Source: DSNY01 sp016861185
Lineage (GTDB): Bacteria > Pseudomonadota > Gammaproteobacteria > Burkholderiales > Burkholderiaceae_F
Assembly (NCBI GenBank): GCA_030263275.1
Contig: SZOR01000179.1
Coordinates: forward strand, 1 to 5,066
DNA length: 5,066 bases
Direction of reading: 5' to 3'
This document shows positions 1 to 5,066 of the stretch, piece after piece. A model generated the notes under the pieces. It was not told where the DNA came from. It did not search any database and was given only the letters and a program-made list of their open reading frames with translations. Positions within the stretch are counted from its first letter, which is position 1. Each line of letters begins with the position of its first letter. A program made the position numbers and the translations under genes.

Positions 1-1166
1 AGCACATGCTTCGCGATGATGCCGCGCTGGATCTCGTCGCTGCCGCCGTAGATCGTCACCTTGCGCAGGTTCAGATAGAAGGCGGCAGCCGGCGCGAGCG
101 CCCAGCCGCCGTGCGCGCCGGCTTCCGCGCGCGCCGGCAGCGCCGCGGCGCCGTGGGCCTCGAGGATCAGCTCGGCGATGCGCTGATAGATCTCCGAGCC
201 CTTGATCTTCAGCATCGACGCCATCGGCCCCGGCGCGCCGCGCGCGCGCGCCTCGGCGAGCACGCGCAGGTTGGTGATCTCGAGCGCCATCAAGTCGATC
301 TCGATCTCGGCGAGCCGCGCCGCGAACTGCGGGTCCTCAGCGAGCGGCCGGCCGTTGCGCCGCAGCTCGCGCGCCAGCCGCTTGGCGCGCGCCAGCTCGC
401 GCTTGTTGATACCGATGTTCGCGATGTTGGTGCGCTCGTGCTCGAGCAGATACTTCGCGATCGTCCAGCCCTGGTTCTCCTCGCCGACGCGCATCTCGAC
501 CGGCACCTCGACGTCGTCGAGAAACACCTCGTTGACCTCGTCGGAGCCGTCGAGCAGGTAGATCGGCCGCACGGTCACGCCGCGCGACTTCATGTCGATC
601 AGCAGGAACGAAATGCCTTCCTGCTTCTTCGCCTCGGGGTCGGTGCGCGCGAGGCAGAACATCCAGTTCGCGTGCTGCGCCAGCGTGGTCCAGGTCTTCT
701 GCCCGGTGACGACGTAGCGGTCGCCCTTGCGGACCGCGCGCGTCGTCAGGCTCGCCAGATCGCTGCCCGCGCCCGGCTCCGAATAGCCCTGGCACCACCA
801 GTCCTCGGCCGACGGGATGCGCGGCAGGAACTGCTGCTTCTGCATCTCCGAGCCGAAGCGCATCAGCACGGGACCCACCATGCGCAGCCCGAAGGGAAGC
901 TGGCGCGGCGCGCCGGCGAGCGCGCATTCCTCGTCGAAGATGTGCTGCTTGACCGGATCCCAGCCGGGCCCGCCCCATTCGCGCGGCCAGCTCGGTGCGC
1001 CCCAGCCCTTCTCGTGCAGGATCTTCTGCCAGCGCAGCGTGTGTTCGCGCGAGACGCGTTCGCCCGCCTCGACCGTCTCGCGGATGTCGGGCGGCATCGC
1101 CTTCGCAACGAACTCGCGCACCTCGGCGCGGAAGGCTTCTTCTTCGGGGGTGAAGTTCAGGTCCAT
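1..1166 (-). CDS. pimC: Acyl-CoA dehydrogenase, pimeloyl-CoA dehydrogenase large-subunit (PimC) type, partial at 3' end
   Basis: FAD-dependent flavoprotein expected to oxidise an acyl-CoA to the trans-2-enoyl-CoA in the cytoplasm and pass electrons to ETF. The 388 complete codons visible span the whole fold: an N-terminal helical domain (about 1-120), a middle beta domain (about 125-230) containing the family signature YSEPGAGSD (residues 128-136) and the QKTWTT segment (156-161), and a C-terminal helical domain ending in YGGSDEIQRGII (373-384). The gene runs off the window just before its stop, and only some ten residues should be missing. The ATG at 1166 gives MDLNFTPEEE, the usual start of this family, 12 bp after the thiolase stop, so the two are probably co-transcribed and translationally coupled. 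The DWWCQGYSEPG and AKKQEGISF stretches resemble, from memory, PimC of Rhodopseudomonas palustris and Bradyrhizobium. Residue 374 is Gly where MCAD carries its catalytic Glu; Glu244 in LLEHERT is the likely substitute. The exact substrate is inferred from family resemblance and gene order; the fold assignment is very secure. Confidence 0.93.
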   Translation of the reverse strand, partial: MDLNFTPEEEAFRAEVREFVAKAMPPDIRETVEAGERVSREHTLRWQKILHEKGWGAPSWPREWGGPGWDPVKQHIFDEECALAGAPRQLPFGLRMVGPVLMRFGSEMQKQQFLPRIPSAEDWWCQGYSEPGAGSDLASLTTRAVRKGDRYVVTGQKTWTTLAQHANWMFCLARTDPEAKKQEGISFLLIDMKSRGVTVRPIYLLDGSDEVNEVFLDDVEVPVEMRVGEENQGWTIAKYLLEHERTNIANIGINKRELARAKRLARELRRNGRPLAEDPQFAARLAEIEIDLMALEITNLRVLAEARARGAPGPMASMLKIKGSEIYQRIAELILEAHGAAALPARAEAGAHGGWALAPAAAFYLNLRKVTIYGGSDEIQRGIIAKHV

Positions 1167-1178
1167 ACCCAACGCCGC

Positions 1179-2381
1179 CTACGCGACCCGCTCGATCACC
1201 ACGGCCAACCCCTGCCCCAGCCCGACGCACAGGCTCGCGACACCGTAGCGGCCGCCTTGGCGCTGCAACTCGCGCGCGCAAGTCAGCAGCACGCGCGCGC
1301 CGGAGGCGCCGAGCGGATGGCCGACCGCGATCGCGCCGCCGTTCGGATTGACGCGCGCGTCGTCGAGGGGAAGCTTCATCAGCCGCAGGCAGGCGCCGAC
1401 CTGGCTCGCGAACGCCTCGTTGATCTCGATGACGTCGAGGTCCGCGAGCCTGAGCCTCGCGCGCTCGAGCGCCTTCGGGATCGCGTACGCGGGGCCCACG
1501 CCCATGATCCGCGGCGGCACGCCGGCCGCGGCGGAAGCGACGATGCGCGCGATCGGCTTGCGGCCCAGCGCTTCCGCCGCGCGCGGCGAGCCGATCAGCA
1601 ACGCCACCGCGCCGTCGTTGATGCCCGACGCATTGCCCGCGGTGACCACGCCGTCGGGCGCCAGCGGCTTGAGCTTCGCCAGCGTCTCGAGCGTCGTCTC
1701 GGGACGCGGGTGCTCGTCGGCTTCGACCGGCACCGTCGCGCCTTTCGCGCCGGGCACGTTCACCGCAACGATCTCGCCCTTGTAGAAACCTTCGGCGCGC
1801 GCCTTCTCGTAGCGCGACTGCGAGCGATACGCGATCGCGTCGGCCTCGGCACGCGACACGTCGAACTCGCGCGCCACGTTGTCTCCCGTCTGCGGCATCG
1901 TGTCGGCGCCGAACTTCGCGAGGAAACGCGGGTTCGGAAAGCGCGCGCCGATGGTCGTGTCGAAGATCTGCGCGTCGCGCCCGAACGGCTGCGCGTTCTT
2001 CGCCAGCGCAAACGGCGCGCGCGTCATGCTTTCGACGCCGCCGGCGACGTACAGCTCGCCTTCGTCGGCCTTCACCGCACGCGCCGTATCGACGACCGAC
2101 TGCAGGCCGCTGGCGCACAGTCGGTTGACGGTGACGCCGCCGACCCGCTCGGGTAGGCCGGCCAGTAGCGCGGCGAAGCGCGCGACGTTGCGCGAGTCCT
2201 CGCCCGCCTGGTTGGTGCAGCCGAGCACGACTTCCTCGACGCGCTCGGCCGCCGCCGGATGGCGCGCGAGCAGCGCCGCGATCGTCTGCGCGACGAGTTC
2301 GTCGGGTCGGATCGATGCGAGCACGCCGGCGTGGCGGCCGAAGGGCGAGCGCACGCCGTCGATCAGGTAAGCGTCAGCCAT
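1179..2381 (-). CDS. Acetyl-CoA C-acyltransferase (thiolase, PcaF/PimB-like)
   Basis: Degradative thiolase of 400 aa that cleaves a 3-oxoacyl-CoA with CoA to acetyl-CoA and a shortened acyl-CoA, the last step of a beta-oxidation turn. All catalytic motifs are present: nucleophile Cys89 in VNRLCASGL, Asn321-Glu322 in NEAFA, His355 in GHPLGASGAR and the acid/base Cys385 in CVGLGQG. The N-terminal half carries YLIDGVRSPFGR, GCTNQAGEDSRNVAR, AGGVESMTRAPF and IFDTTIGARF, which look most like 3-oxoadipyl-CoA thiolases (PcaF/PaaJ) and relatives acting on dicarboxylyl-CoA. I chose the ATG at 2381 because homologues begin at this point; a GTG at 2426 would add 15 unlike residues. Only a weak GGAA Shine-Dalgarno sequence precedes it. 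The dehydrogenase gene follows after 12 bp, supporting a shared pathway such as pimelate or adipate degradation. Chain length and substrate cannot be read from sequence alone; an ordinary fatty-acid thiolase is the main alternative. Confidence 0.95.
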   Translation of the reverse strand: MADAYLIDGVRSPFGRHAGVLASIRPDELVAQTIAALLARHPAAAERVEEVVLGCTNQAGEDSRNVARFAALLAGLPERVGGVTVNRLCASGLQSVVDTARAVKADEGELYVAGGVESMTRAPFALAKNAQPFGRDAQIFDTTIGARFPNPRFLAKFGADTMPQTGDNVAREFDVSRAEADAIAYRSQSRYEKARAEGFYKGEIVAVNVPGAKGATVPVEADEHPRPETTLETLAKLKPLAPDGVVTAGNASGINDGAVALLIGSPRAAEALGRKPIARIVASAAAGVPPRIMGVGPAYAIPKALERARLRLADLDVIEINEAFASQVGACLRLMKLPLDDARVNPNGGAIAVGHPLGASGARVLLTCARELQRQGGRYGVASLCVGLGQGLAVVIERVA

Positions 2382-2413
2382 GGTTCGTTCCGTTGCTGGT
2401 GTTTGCTGCGCGC

Positions 2414-2431
2414 CGGCGGCTGGCACCGCCG
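2414..2431. repeat. Short inverted repeat in the thiolase leader
   Basis: Perfect 6-bp arms CGGCGG and CCGCCG flank a 6-nt centre, about 33-50 bp upstream of the thiolase start. It could form a leader hairpin or be an operator half-site pair, but arms made only of G and C are frequent by chance in DNA this GC-rich. Confidence 0.3.
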
Positions 2432-2501
2432 TACGCCGTAGCCGAAGCTTAGTCCGTCGCCGACCATCTGCCGCGCCCGATCGCTCGACGCCGGTACGAT
2501 T

Positions 2502-2529
2502 CGGTGGCTCGAGCTCGCCCGAGCCGCCG
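2502..2529. repeat. 10-bp inverted repeat upstream of SemiSWEET, possible operator or leader hairpin
   Basis: Arms CGGTGGCTCG (2502-2511) and CGAGCCGCCG (2520-2529) are reverse complements at 9 of 10 positions, and the single mismatch becomes a G-U pair in RNA. The 8-nt centre is AGCTCGCC. The repeat lies immediately downstream of the TACGAT hexamer at 2495-2500, so if that is a -10 box the repeat would cover the transcription start, a usual place for a repressor operator. No T-tract follows, so it is not a typical intrinsic terminator. The regulatory role is inference. Confidence 0.4.
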
Positions 2530-2602
2530 CCGAACTCCGCCGACCGATGGTCTTGACCCCGACCGATCCCGACTGCCGCACCGCGCCGCGGTGCCTGGCG
2601 CG

Positions 2603-2860
2603 ATGACCTTCGCCGCCGACCTCGTCGGCTACCTCGCCGCCGCGCTGACGACGATCGCGTTCGTCCCGCAGGCCTGGCACACCTGGCGCACGCGCGCCAC
2701 GCACGGCATCTCGCTCGGCATGTACTCGATCTTCACCGCGGGCGTGGCCTCGTGGCTCGTCTACGGCATCCTGATCGGCGCCTGGCCGATCATCGCCGCC
2801 AACGTGATCACGCTCGCGCTGGCGCTGTTCATCCTGGCGATGAAGCTGCGGCACGGCTGA
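2603..2860 (+). CDS. SemiSWEET family transporter (PQ-loop/MtN3 fold)
   Basis: Small integral membrane protein of 85 aa, the usual SemiSWEET length. These proteins have three transmembrane helices and dimerise to form a facilitative sugar-transport path across the inner membrane. Helices can be seen at about residues 5-22, 38-58 and 62-80. The PQ motif (Pro22-Gln23) closes helix 1 in TTIAFVPQ, followed by a basic TWRTR segment and HGISLGMYSIF. Trp51 and Asn67 sit 16 residues apart, matching the spacing of the substrate-binding Trp and Asn known in the Leptospira SemiSWEET. The ATG at 2603 gives MTFAADLVGYLAA, the normal family start; an in-frame GTG at 2591 would add four residues. No clear Shine-Dalgarno sequence is visible. 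It stands alone, divergent from the thiolase operon and convergent with the GDSL lipoprotein gene. The family is secure; the substrate is unknown and many bacterial members are uncharacterised. Confidence 0.9.
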   Translation: MTFAADLVGYLAAALTTIAFVPQAWHTWRTRATHGISLGMYSIFTAGVASWLVYGILIGAWPIIAANVITLALALFILAMKLRHG

Positions 2861-2873
2861 CCCACGAACGAAA

Positions 2874-2893
2874 ACGGCGCCCGCAGGCGCCGT
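2874..2893 (-). terminator. Intrinsic terminator of the GDSL lipoprotein gene, in the convergent gap
   Basis: A perfect 8-bp stem, ACGGCGCC (2874-2881) with GGCGCCGT (2886-2893), encloses a 4-nt loop. Read on the minus strand, the stem is followed by a T-rich run beginning TTTTCGTTCG, starting about 22 bp after the GDSL gene stop. This is the standard rho-independent layout. On the plus strand the hairpin lies 13 bp after the SemiSWEET stop but is followed by CTCCTCG rather than T residues, so it would end SemiSWEET transcripts less well. Confidence 0.8.
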
Positions 2894-2914
2894 CTCCTCG
2901 TCCGACGACCGCGA

Positions 2915-3883
2915 TCAGGGCGTCGGCAGCAACGCGATGCCACGCTGCGCGATGATCGCGCCCGTCGCGCGCGTGGGATGGAAGGCGTCCCAGTACAGGT
3001 ACAGGTCGGGCTGTGTGCAGACCGAAAAGGTCGGTGTCGTCACGACGCACGGCTGCGTGACGTTCGACAGCCCGAATTGCGCCGGACTGGTCCTCACCTG
3101 CACCGACAGCGTGAACAGGTCGAGCAGGTAGATGTTCAGCCCCGGCGAAGCGGCCTGCAGCCCGGTCAACTGCGCAGCGAGGTTCTGGTTGAACCCGGCG
3201 GCGAGCTGGGTGGCGCCCTGCGCCGCGGCAGGGCCGAGCGACTGCGCCAGCGGGGTTGCGCCGACGTCCGGCGCGTTGGCCACGAGGATGTGGCGGGCGC
3301 CGGCGGCGTAAAGCCGGCTGACGAGCGTCACGACGTCGGTGATCGCCGCGGTGACGAGCTGGGTCGTCGTGATCGTTCCCGCCTGGATCAACGGCAGGCC
3401 GGCGGTGATGTTGTTGCCGAAGGTCGACGCGTCGACGAGATAGAGGAAACGCGGCTCCGCGCGGAACGAGACGCGGTTCAGGTACTGATCGACCTGCGCG
3501 GCCATGCTCGGCGTCGACGACTGCTGCGCGAGCCCGGGAATCGCCCCGGTGCGTGCGCCGGCGTAGGCGAAGTTGCTTCCGCCCTGCGTCGACGGCACGA
3601 GGCTACCGCCGAAGCGCGCGGCGATCGTTTCACCCCACAGCGTTCCGTTCGAGAAGCGGCCCTGCGCATACGGCGGCACCGGCGGGCAGCCCTGCGTCGC
3701 GGGTGTCGGGCAGACGTTGCCAGTGTCGGTCAGGCTCGCGCCGAACGCGACCGTCGTGCTGAACAACGGCGGCGGTGCGGGCGTTTCGTCGCCTCCGCCG
3801 CACGATGCGACGAAGATCGCGACCGCGGCGACTGCGGTCGCGCGGACCCACGGGCGCGCAAGGCGCGCAAGAAAGGCGTTCAT
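2915..3883 (-). CDS. SGNH/GDSL-family hydrolase, predicted outer-membrane lipoprotein
   Basis: Predicted secreted ester hydrolase of 322 aa; lipase, phospholipase or acylesterase activity on an unknown substrate. Residues 1-28 form a lipoprotein signal: arginines at 7, 10 and 14, a hydrophobic stretch, then lipobox VASC with Cys28 as the lipidated residue. Gly29 at +2 is not an inner-membrane retention Asp, so outer-membrane anchoring is expected. A short Pro-rich linker leads to block I, FGASLTDTGN (47-56), with nucleophile Ser50. Then come RFSNGTLW (76-83) and a block II-like NFAYAGARTG (104-113). Block III is atypical, FGNNI (155-159), with Asn158 as a likely oxyanion residue. Block V, WDAFHPT, supplies Asp299 and His302, so the Ser-Asp-His triad is complete. 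Block I has Ala49 instead of the Asp that names the family. Cys58/Cys66 and Cys279/Cys289 could form disulfides. The ATG at 3883 is preceded by a strong Shine-Dalgarno sequence and a -10 box; a terminator follows, suggesting a single-gene unit. Confidence 0.9.
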   Translation of the reverse strand: MNAFLARLARPWVRATAVAAVAIFVASCGGGDETPAPPPLFSTTVAFGASLTDTGNVCPTPATQGCPPVPPYAQGRFSNGTLWGETIAARFGGSLVPSTQGGSNFAYAGARTGAIPGLAQQSSTPSMAAQVDQYLNRVSFRAEPRFLYLVDASTFGNNITAGLPLIQAGTITTTQLVTAAITDVVTLVSRLYAAGARHILVANAPDVGATPLAQSLGPAAAQGATQLAAGFNQNLAAQLTGLQAASPGLNIYLLDLFTLSVQVRTSPAQFGLSNVTQPCVVTTPTFSVCTQPDLYLYWDAFHPTRATGAIIAQRGIALLPTP

Positions 3884-3890
3884 TCGATGG

Positions 3891-3898
3891 TCTCCTCT
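3891..3898 (-). promoter_or_regulatory. Strong ribosome binding site of the GDSL gene
   Basis: On the minus strand AGAGGAGA lies 7 nt before the ATG at 3883. It contains the GGAG core at good spacing and fixes the start of the lipoprotein, in agreement with the signal peptide that follows. It is the best Shine-Dalgarno sequence in the window; the other genes have weak or no visible sites. Confidence 0.8.
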
Positions 3899-3946
3899 GC
3901 GTGACTTCTTATTGCGCGCCGGCCCGTCCGGCGGCTGCTGCGACCG

Positions 3947-3975
3947 ACTATACGCGGCGCGTCGCGCACTGTGGT
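3947..3975 (-). promoter_or_regulatory. Candidate sigma70 promoter of the GDSL gene
   Basis: On the minus strand TATAGT (3947-3952) matches the -10 consensus at 5 of 6 positions. A weak -35-like ACCACA (3970-3975, 3 of 6 matches) sits exactly 17 bp upstream. Transcription would begin near 3940, leaving a leader of about 57 nt. The AT-rich hexamer stands out in very GC-rich DNA, which supports it; the weak -35 suggests help from an activator or modest strength. Confidence 0.5.
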
Positions 3976-4008
3976 GCGCGCGTGGCGCGCGGGCGACGCG
4001 CGGTCGGC

Positions 4009-5043
4009 TCAGCCGCCCGATTGCGCGCGCCGCAGCCGATCGTGCACCGCCTCCCAGGCGGGGCCGAAAGGCGGGCGAACGACCAGGATGCGCTCCGCGC
4101 CCGCCGCGTCGAGTTCGTGCAGCAGCGCGTACAGGCGGCGCGCGTAGTCGGCGGGCTGCCCCGGCGCGATCAGCCGCAGCACGACGTCGCGCGTGCGGTC
4201 GAGCAGCGCCTGTGGAGGTGCCAGCACCGCGAGCCGATGGCCGCGCAGCGCGTTGATGCGCGCCGCAAACTGCGCCGGGTCGACCAGCTCCAGTGGCGTG
4301 CGCGGCGCGTAGTGGCTTTCCAGCCGGCCCGACGCGCGCGGCGCATCGCGCTCAGCGTCGGGCACCGGCACGCCCAGCACCGCTTCGAGCTCGCCGCGGG
4401 TGACGATGCCGGGCCGCAGCAGCCGCGGCGTACCGGTCGACAGATCGACGATCGTCGACTCGATCCCGACCGGGCACGCTCCGCCGTCGAGGATCAGGTC
4501 GACCTTGCCCGCGGGCTTCTCGCCGAGGTCGGCGCGCACGTGCGCGACGGTCGTCGGGCTGATGCGGCCGAAGCTGTTCGCGCTGGGCGCGACGATCGCC
4601 TTCGTGCGGTCGGCGCCGGCGAACGCTGCAAGCAGCGCGCGCGCCCACGGATGCGCGGGCGAACGCAACCCGACCGTGTCCTGCCCGCCGGTGACGACGT
4701 CCTTCGCGCGCGGCGAGCGCTTCAGCACCAGCGTCAGCGGCCCGGGCCAGAAGGTCGCGGCGAGCCTGCGCGCGGACTCCGGCACTTCGCGCGCCCACGC
4801 ATCGAGCGCGGCCGCCTCCAAAACATGCACGATCACCGGATGGTCGGCCGGCCGCCCCTTCGCGGCGAAGATCGCGCGGACCGCGGCCTCGTCGTCGGCA
4901 TCGGCGCCGAGGCCGTAGACGGTCTCGGTCGGGAACGCGACCAGGCCGCCGGCGCGCAGGACGTCGGCCGCGTGCGAGATGTCGGTACCCAGGCTCACGG
5001 GAAGCGCCGAGTTTGGCCGCGGCCGGCGGCCGATGACAAGCAC
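4009..5043 (-). CDS. sua5: L-threonylcarbamoyladenylate synthase (two-domain Sua5/TsaC)
   Basis: Cytoplasmic enzyme that makes threonylcarbamoyl-AMP from threonine, bicarbonate and ATP, the first step of t6A37 modification of ANN-decoding tRNAs; TsaD with TsaB/TsaE completes the transfer. The YrdC domain (about 25-215) shows PTETVYGLG (38-46), AAKGRPADHPV with the KxR pair Lys62/Arg64, WPGPLTLVL (99-107), APSANSFGRISPT with Ser154/Asn156, and GIESTIVD (193-200) followed by RLLRPG. The linker carries ESHYAPRTP (242-250), the HYAP motif typical of Sua5, and a C-terminal Sua5 domain follows to residue 344, so this is the long form rather than single-domain TsaC. The start is uncertain: the ATG at 5043 adds an Arg/Pro-rich head unlike homologues, and a GTG at 4998 gives VSLGTDISHAADVLRAGG (329 aa), closer to a typical N-terminus. 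Neither has a clear Shine-Dalgarno sequence, and the frame stays open to the window edge. In Burkholderiales, as I recall, sua5 often sits near purK; too little upstream sequence is present to test this. Confidence 0.95.
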   Translation of the reverse strand: MLVIGRRPRPNSALPVSLGTDISHAADVLRAGGLVAFPTETVYGLGADADDEAAVRAIFAAKGRPADHPVIVHVLEAAALDAWAREVPESARRLAATFWPGPLTLVLKRSPRAKDVVTGGQDTVGLRSPAHPWARALLAAFAGADRTKAIVAPSANSFGRISPTTVAHVRADLGEKPAGKVDLILDGGACPVGIESTIVDLSTGTPRLLRPGIVTRGELEAVLGVPVPDAERDAPRASGRLESHYAPRTPLELVDPAQFAARINALRGHRLAVLAPPQALLDRTRDVVLRLIAPGQPADYARRLYALLHELDAAGAERILVVRPPFGPAWEAVHDRLRRAQSGG

Positions 5044-5066
5044 GTGAGGCGGGATCGGCGCCGCCG

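Larger units (their letters stand above)
2382..2602. other. Divergent intergenic region between the thiolase operon and the SemiSWEET gene
   Basis: This 221-bp stretch separates the divergently transcribed thiolase and SemiSWEET genes and should hold promoters for both. I see no convincing sigma70 pair. The best -10-like hexamers are TACGAT at 2495-2500 on the plus strand and TAAGCT at 2446-2451 on the minus strand, both without a good -35. Two inverted repeats, at 2414-2431 and 2502-2529, are listed separately. A frame stays open upstream of the SemiSWEET ATG back to a GTG at 2504, but its 33 codons do not resemble the family and look non-coding. Confidence 0.6.
3884..4008 (-). other. Intergenic region between sua5 and the GDSL gene, carrying the GDSL promoter
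   Basis: This 125-bp gap holds the promoter and leader of the GDSL lipoprotein gene. Two GC hairpins can be drawn. One at 3963-3980 has 7-bp arms CGCGCAC and GTGCGCG with a 4-nt loop and overlaps the -35 region. The other at 3917-3933 has 6-bp arms CGCCGG and CCGGCG in the leader. Neither is followed by a T-tract on the minus strand, so I see no intrinsic terminator for sua5. No small ORF is convincing here. Confidence 0.6.

Noticed and set aside
337..2118. A 593-codon open frame on the minus strand overlapping both thiolase and dehydrogenase
   Set aside because: It is a frame-shifted reading of the same two genes, very rich in Arg and Ala, and crosses the gene boundary without any domain.
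6..2156. A 716-codon open frame on the plus strand across the whole dehydrogenase and most of the thiolase
   Set aside because: It is antisense to two genes with complete catalytic motifs. Its translation is Arg/Ala/Leu-rich low-complexity sequence with no recognisable domain, as expected opposite GC-biased codons.
2363..2854. A 163-codon minus-strand open frame opposite SemiSWEET and the intergenic region
   Set aside because: It is Arg/Asp/Gly-rich with no domain and would run through the thiolase start; the plus-strand SemiSWEET is clear.
2993..3007. Short tandem repeat of ACAGGT
   Set aside because: It encodes the conserved YLYW segment just before the catalytic Asp of the hydrolase and is explained by coding.
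2978..3904. A 308-codon open frame on the plus strand opposite the GDSL lipoprotein gene
   Set aside because: Its product is Arg-rich and featureless, while the opposite strand has a lipobox, catalytic triad, Shine-Dalgarno sequence, promoter and terminator.
3963..3980. Hairpin after sua5 as an intrinsic terminator
   Set aside because: No T-tract follows on the minus strand, and the hairpin overlaps the downstream promoter.
3573..4256. A 227-codon plus-strand open frame spanning the sua5-GDSL gap
   Set aside because: It crosses a promoter region and the ends of two opposite-strand genes, and its sequence is Arg/Ala/Pro low complexity.
4400..4918. A 172-codon plus-strand open frame inside sua5
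   Set aside because: It is antisense to the conserved YrdC domain and shows no motif of its own.

Overview
The window is GC-rich chromosomal DNA with G/C-heavy third codon positions. Protein style suggests a proteobacterium, most likely a betaproteobacterium of the Burkholderiales type. That assignment rests on the look of the thiolase, acyl-CoA dehydrogenase, SemiSWEET and Sua5 proteins, not on a marker gene. No rRNA, tRNA, insertion sequence, phage gene or CRISPR array was seen.

Layout: (1) At 1-2381 on the minus strand, a thiolase (1179-2381) is followed after 12 bp by an acyl-CoA dehydrogenase (1166 down to the window edge, its last residues missing). The dehydrogenase closely resembles the large subunit of pimeloyl-CoA dehydrogenase (PimC). 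The gene order fits a pim-type operon for beta-oxidation of dicarboxylic or medium-chain acids, whose small subunit (pimD-like) would lie just outside the window. (2) A 221-bp divergent intergenic region (2382-2602) holds two inverted repeats and no convincing sigma70 promoter. (3) At 2603-2860 on the plus strand lies a small SemiSWEET (PQ-loop) sugar-transporter-like membrane protein of 85 aa. (4) A short convergent gap contains a strong hairpin with a T-tract that serves the gene on the minus strand. (5) At 2915-3883 on the minus strand lies a predicted lipoprotein of the SGNH/GDSL hydrolase family, with a clear Shine-Dalgarno sequence and a good -10 box upstream. (6) At 4009-5043 on the minus strand lies two-domain Sua5/TsaC, the threonylcarbamoyl-adenylate synthase used to make the tRNA modification t6A.

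The thiolase and the dehydrogenase work in one pathway: the dehydrogenase oxidises acyl-CoA to enoyl-CoA and the thiolase cleaves 3-oxoacyl-CoA later in the cycle. The other three genes have no evident functional link to each other or to this pair. I found no convincing new biological system. The points most worth checking are the missing canonical catalytic glutamate in the dehydrogenase, the GASL variant of the GDSL block in the lipoprotein, and a 10-bp inverted repeat in the SemiSWEET leader.
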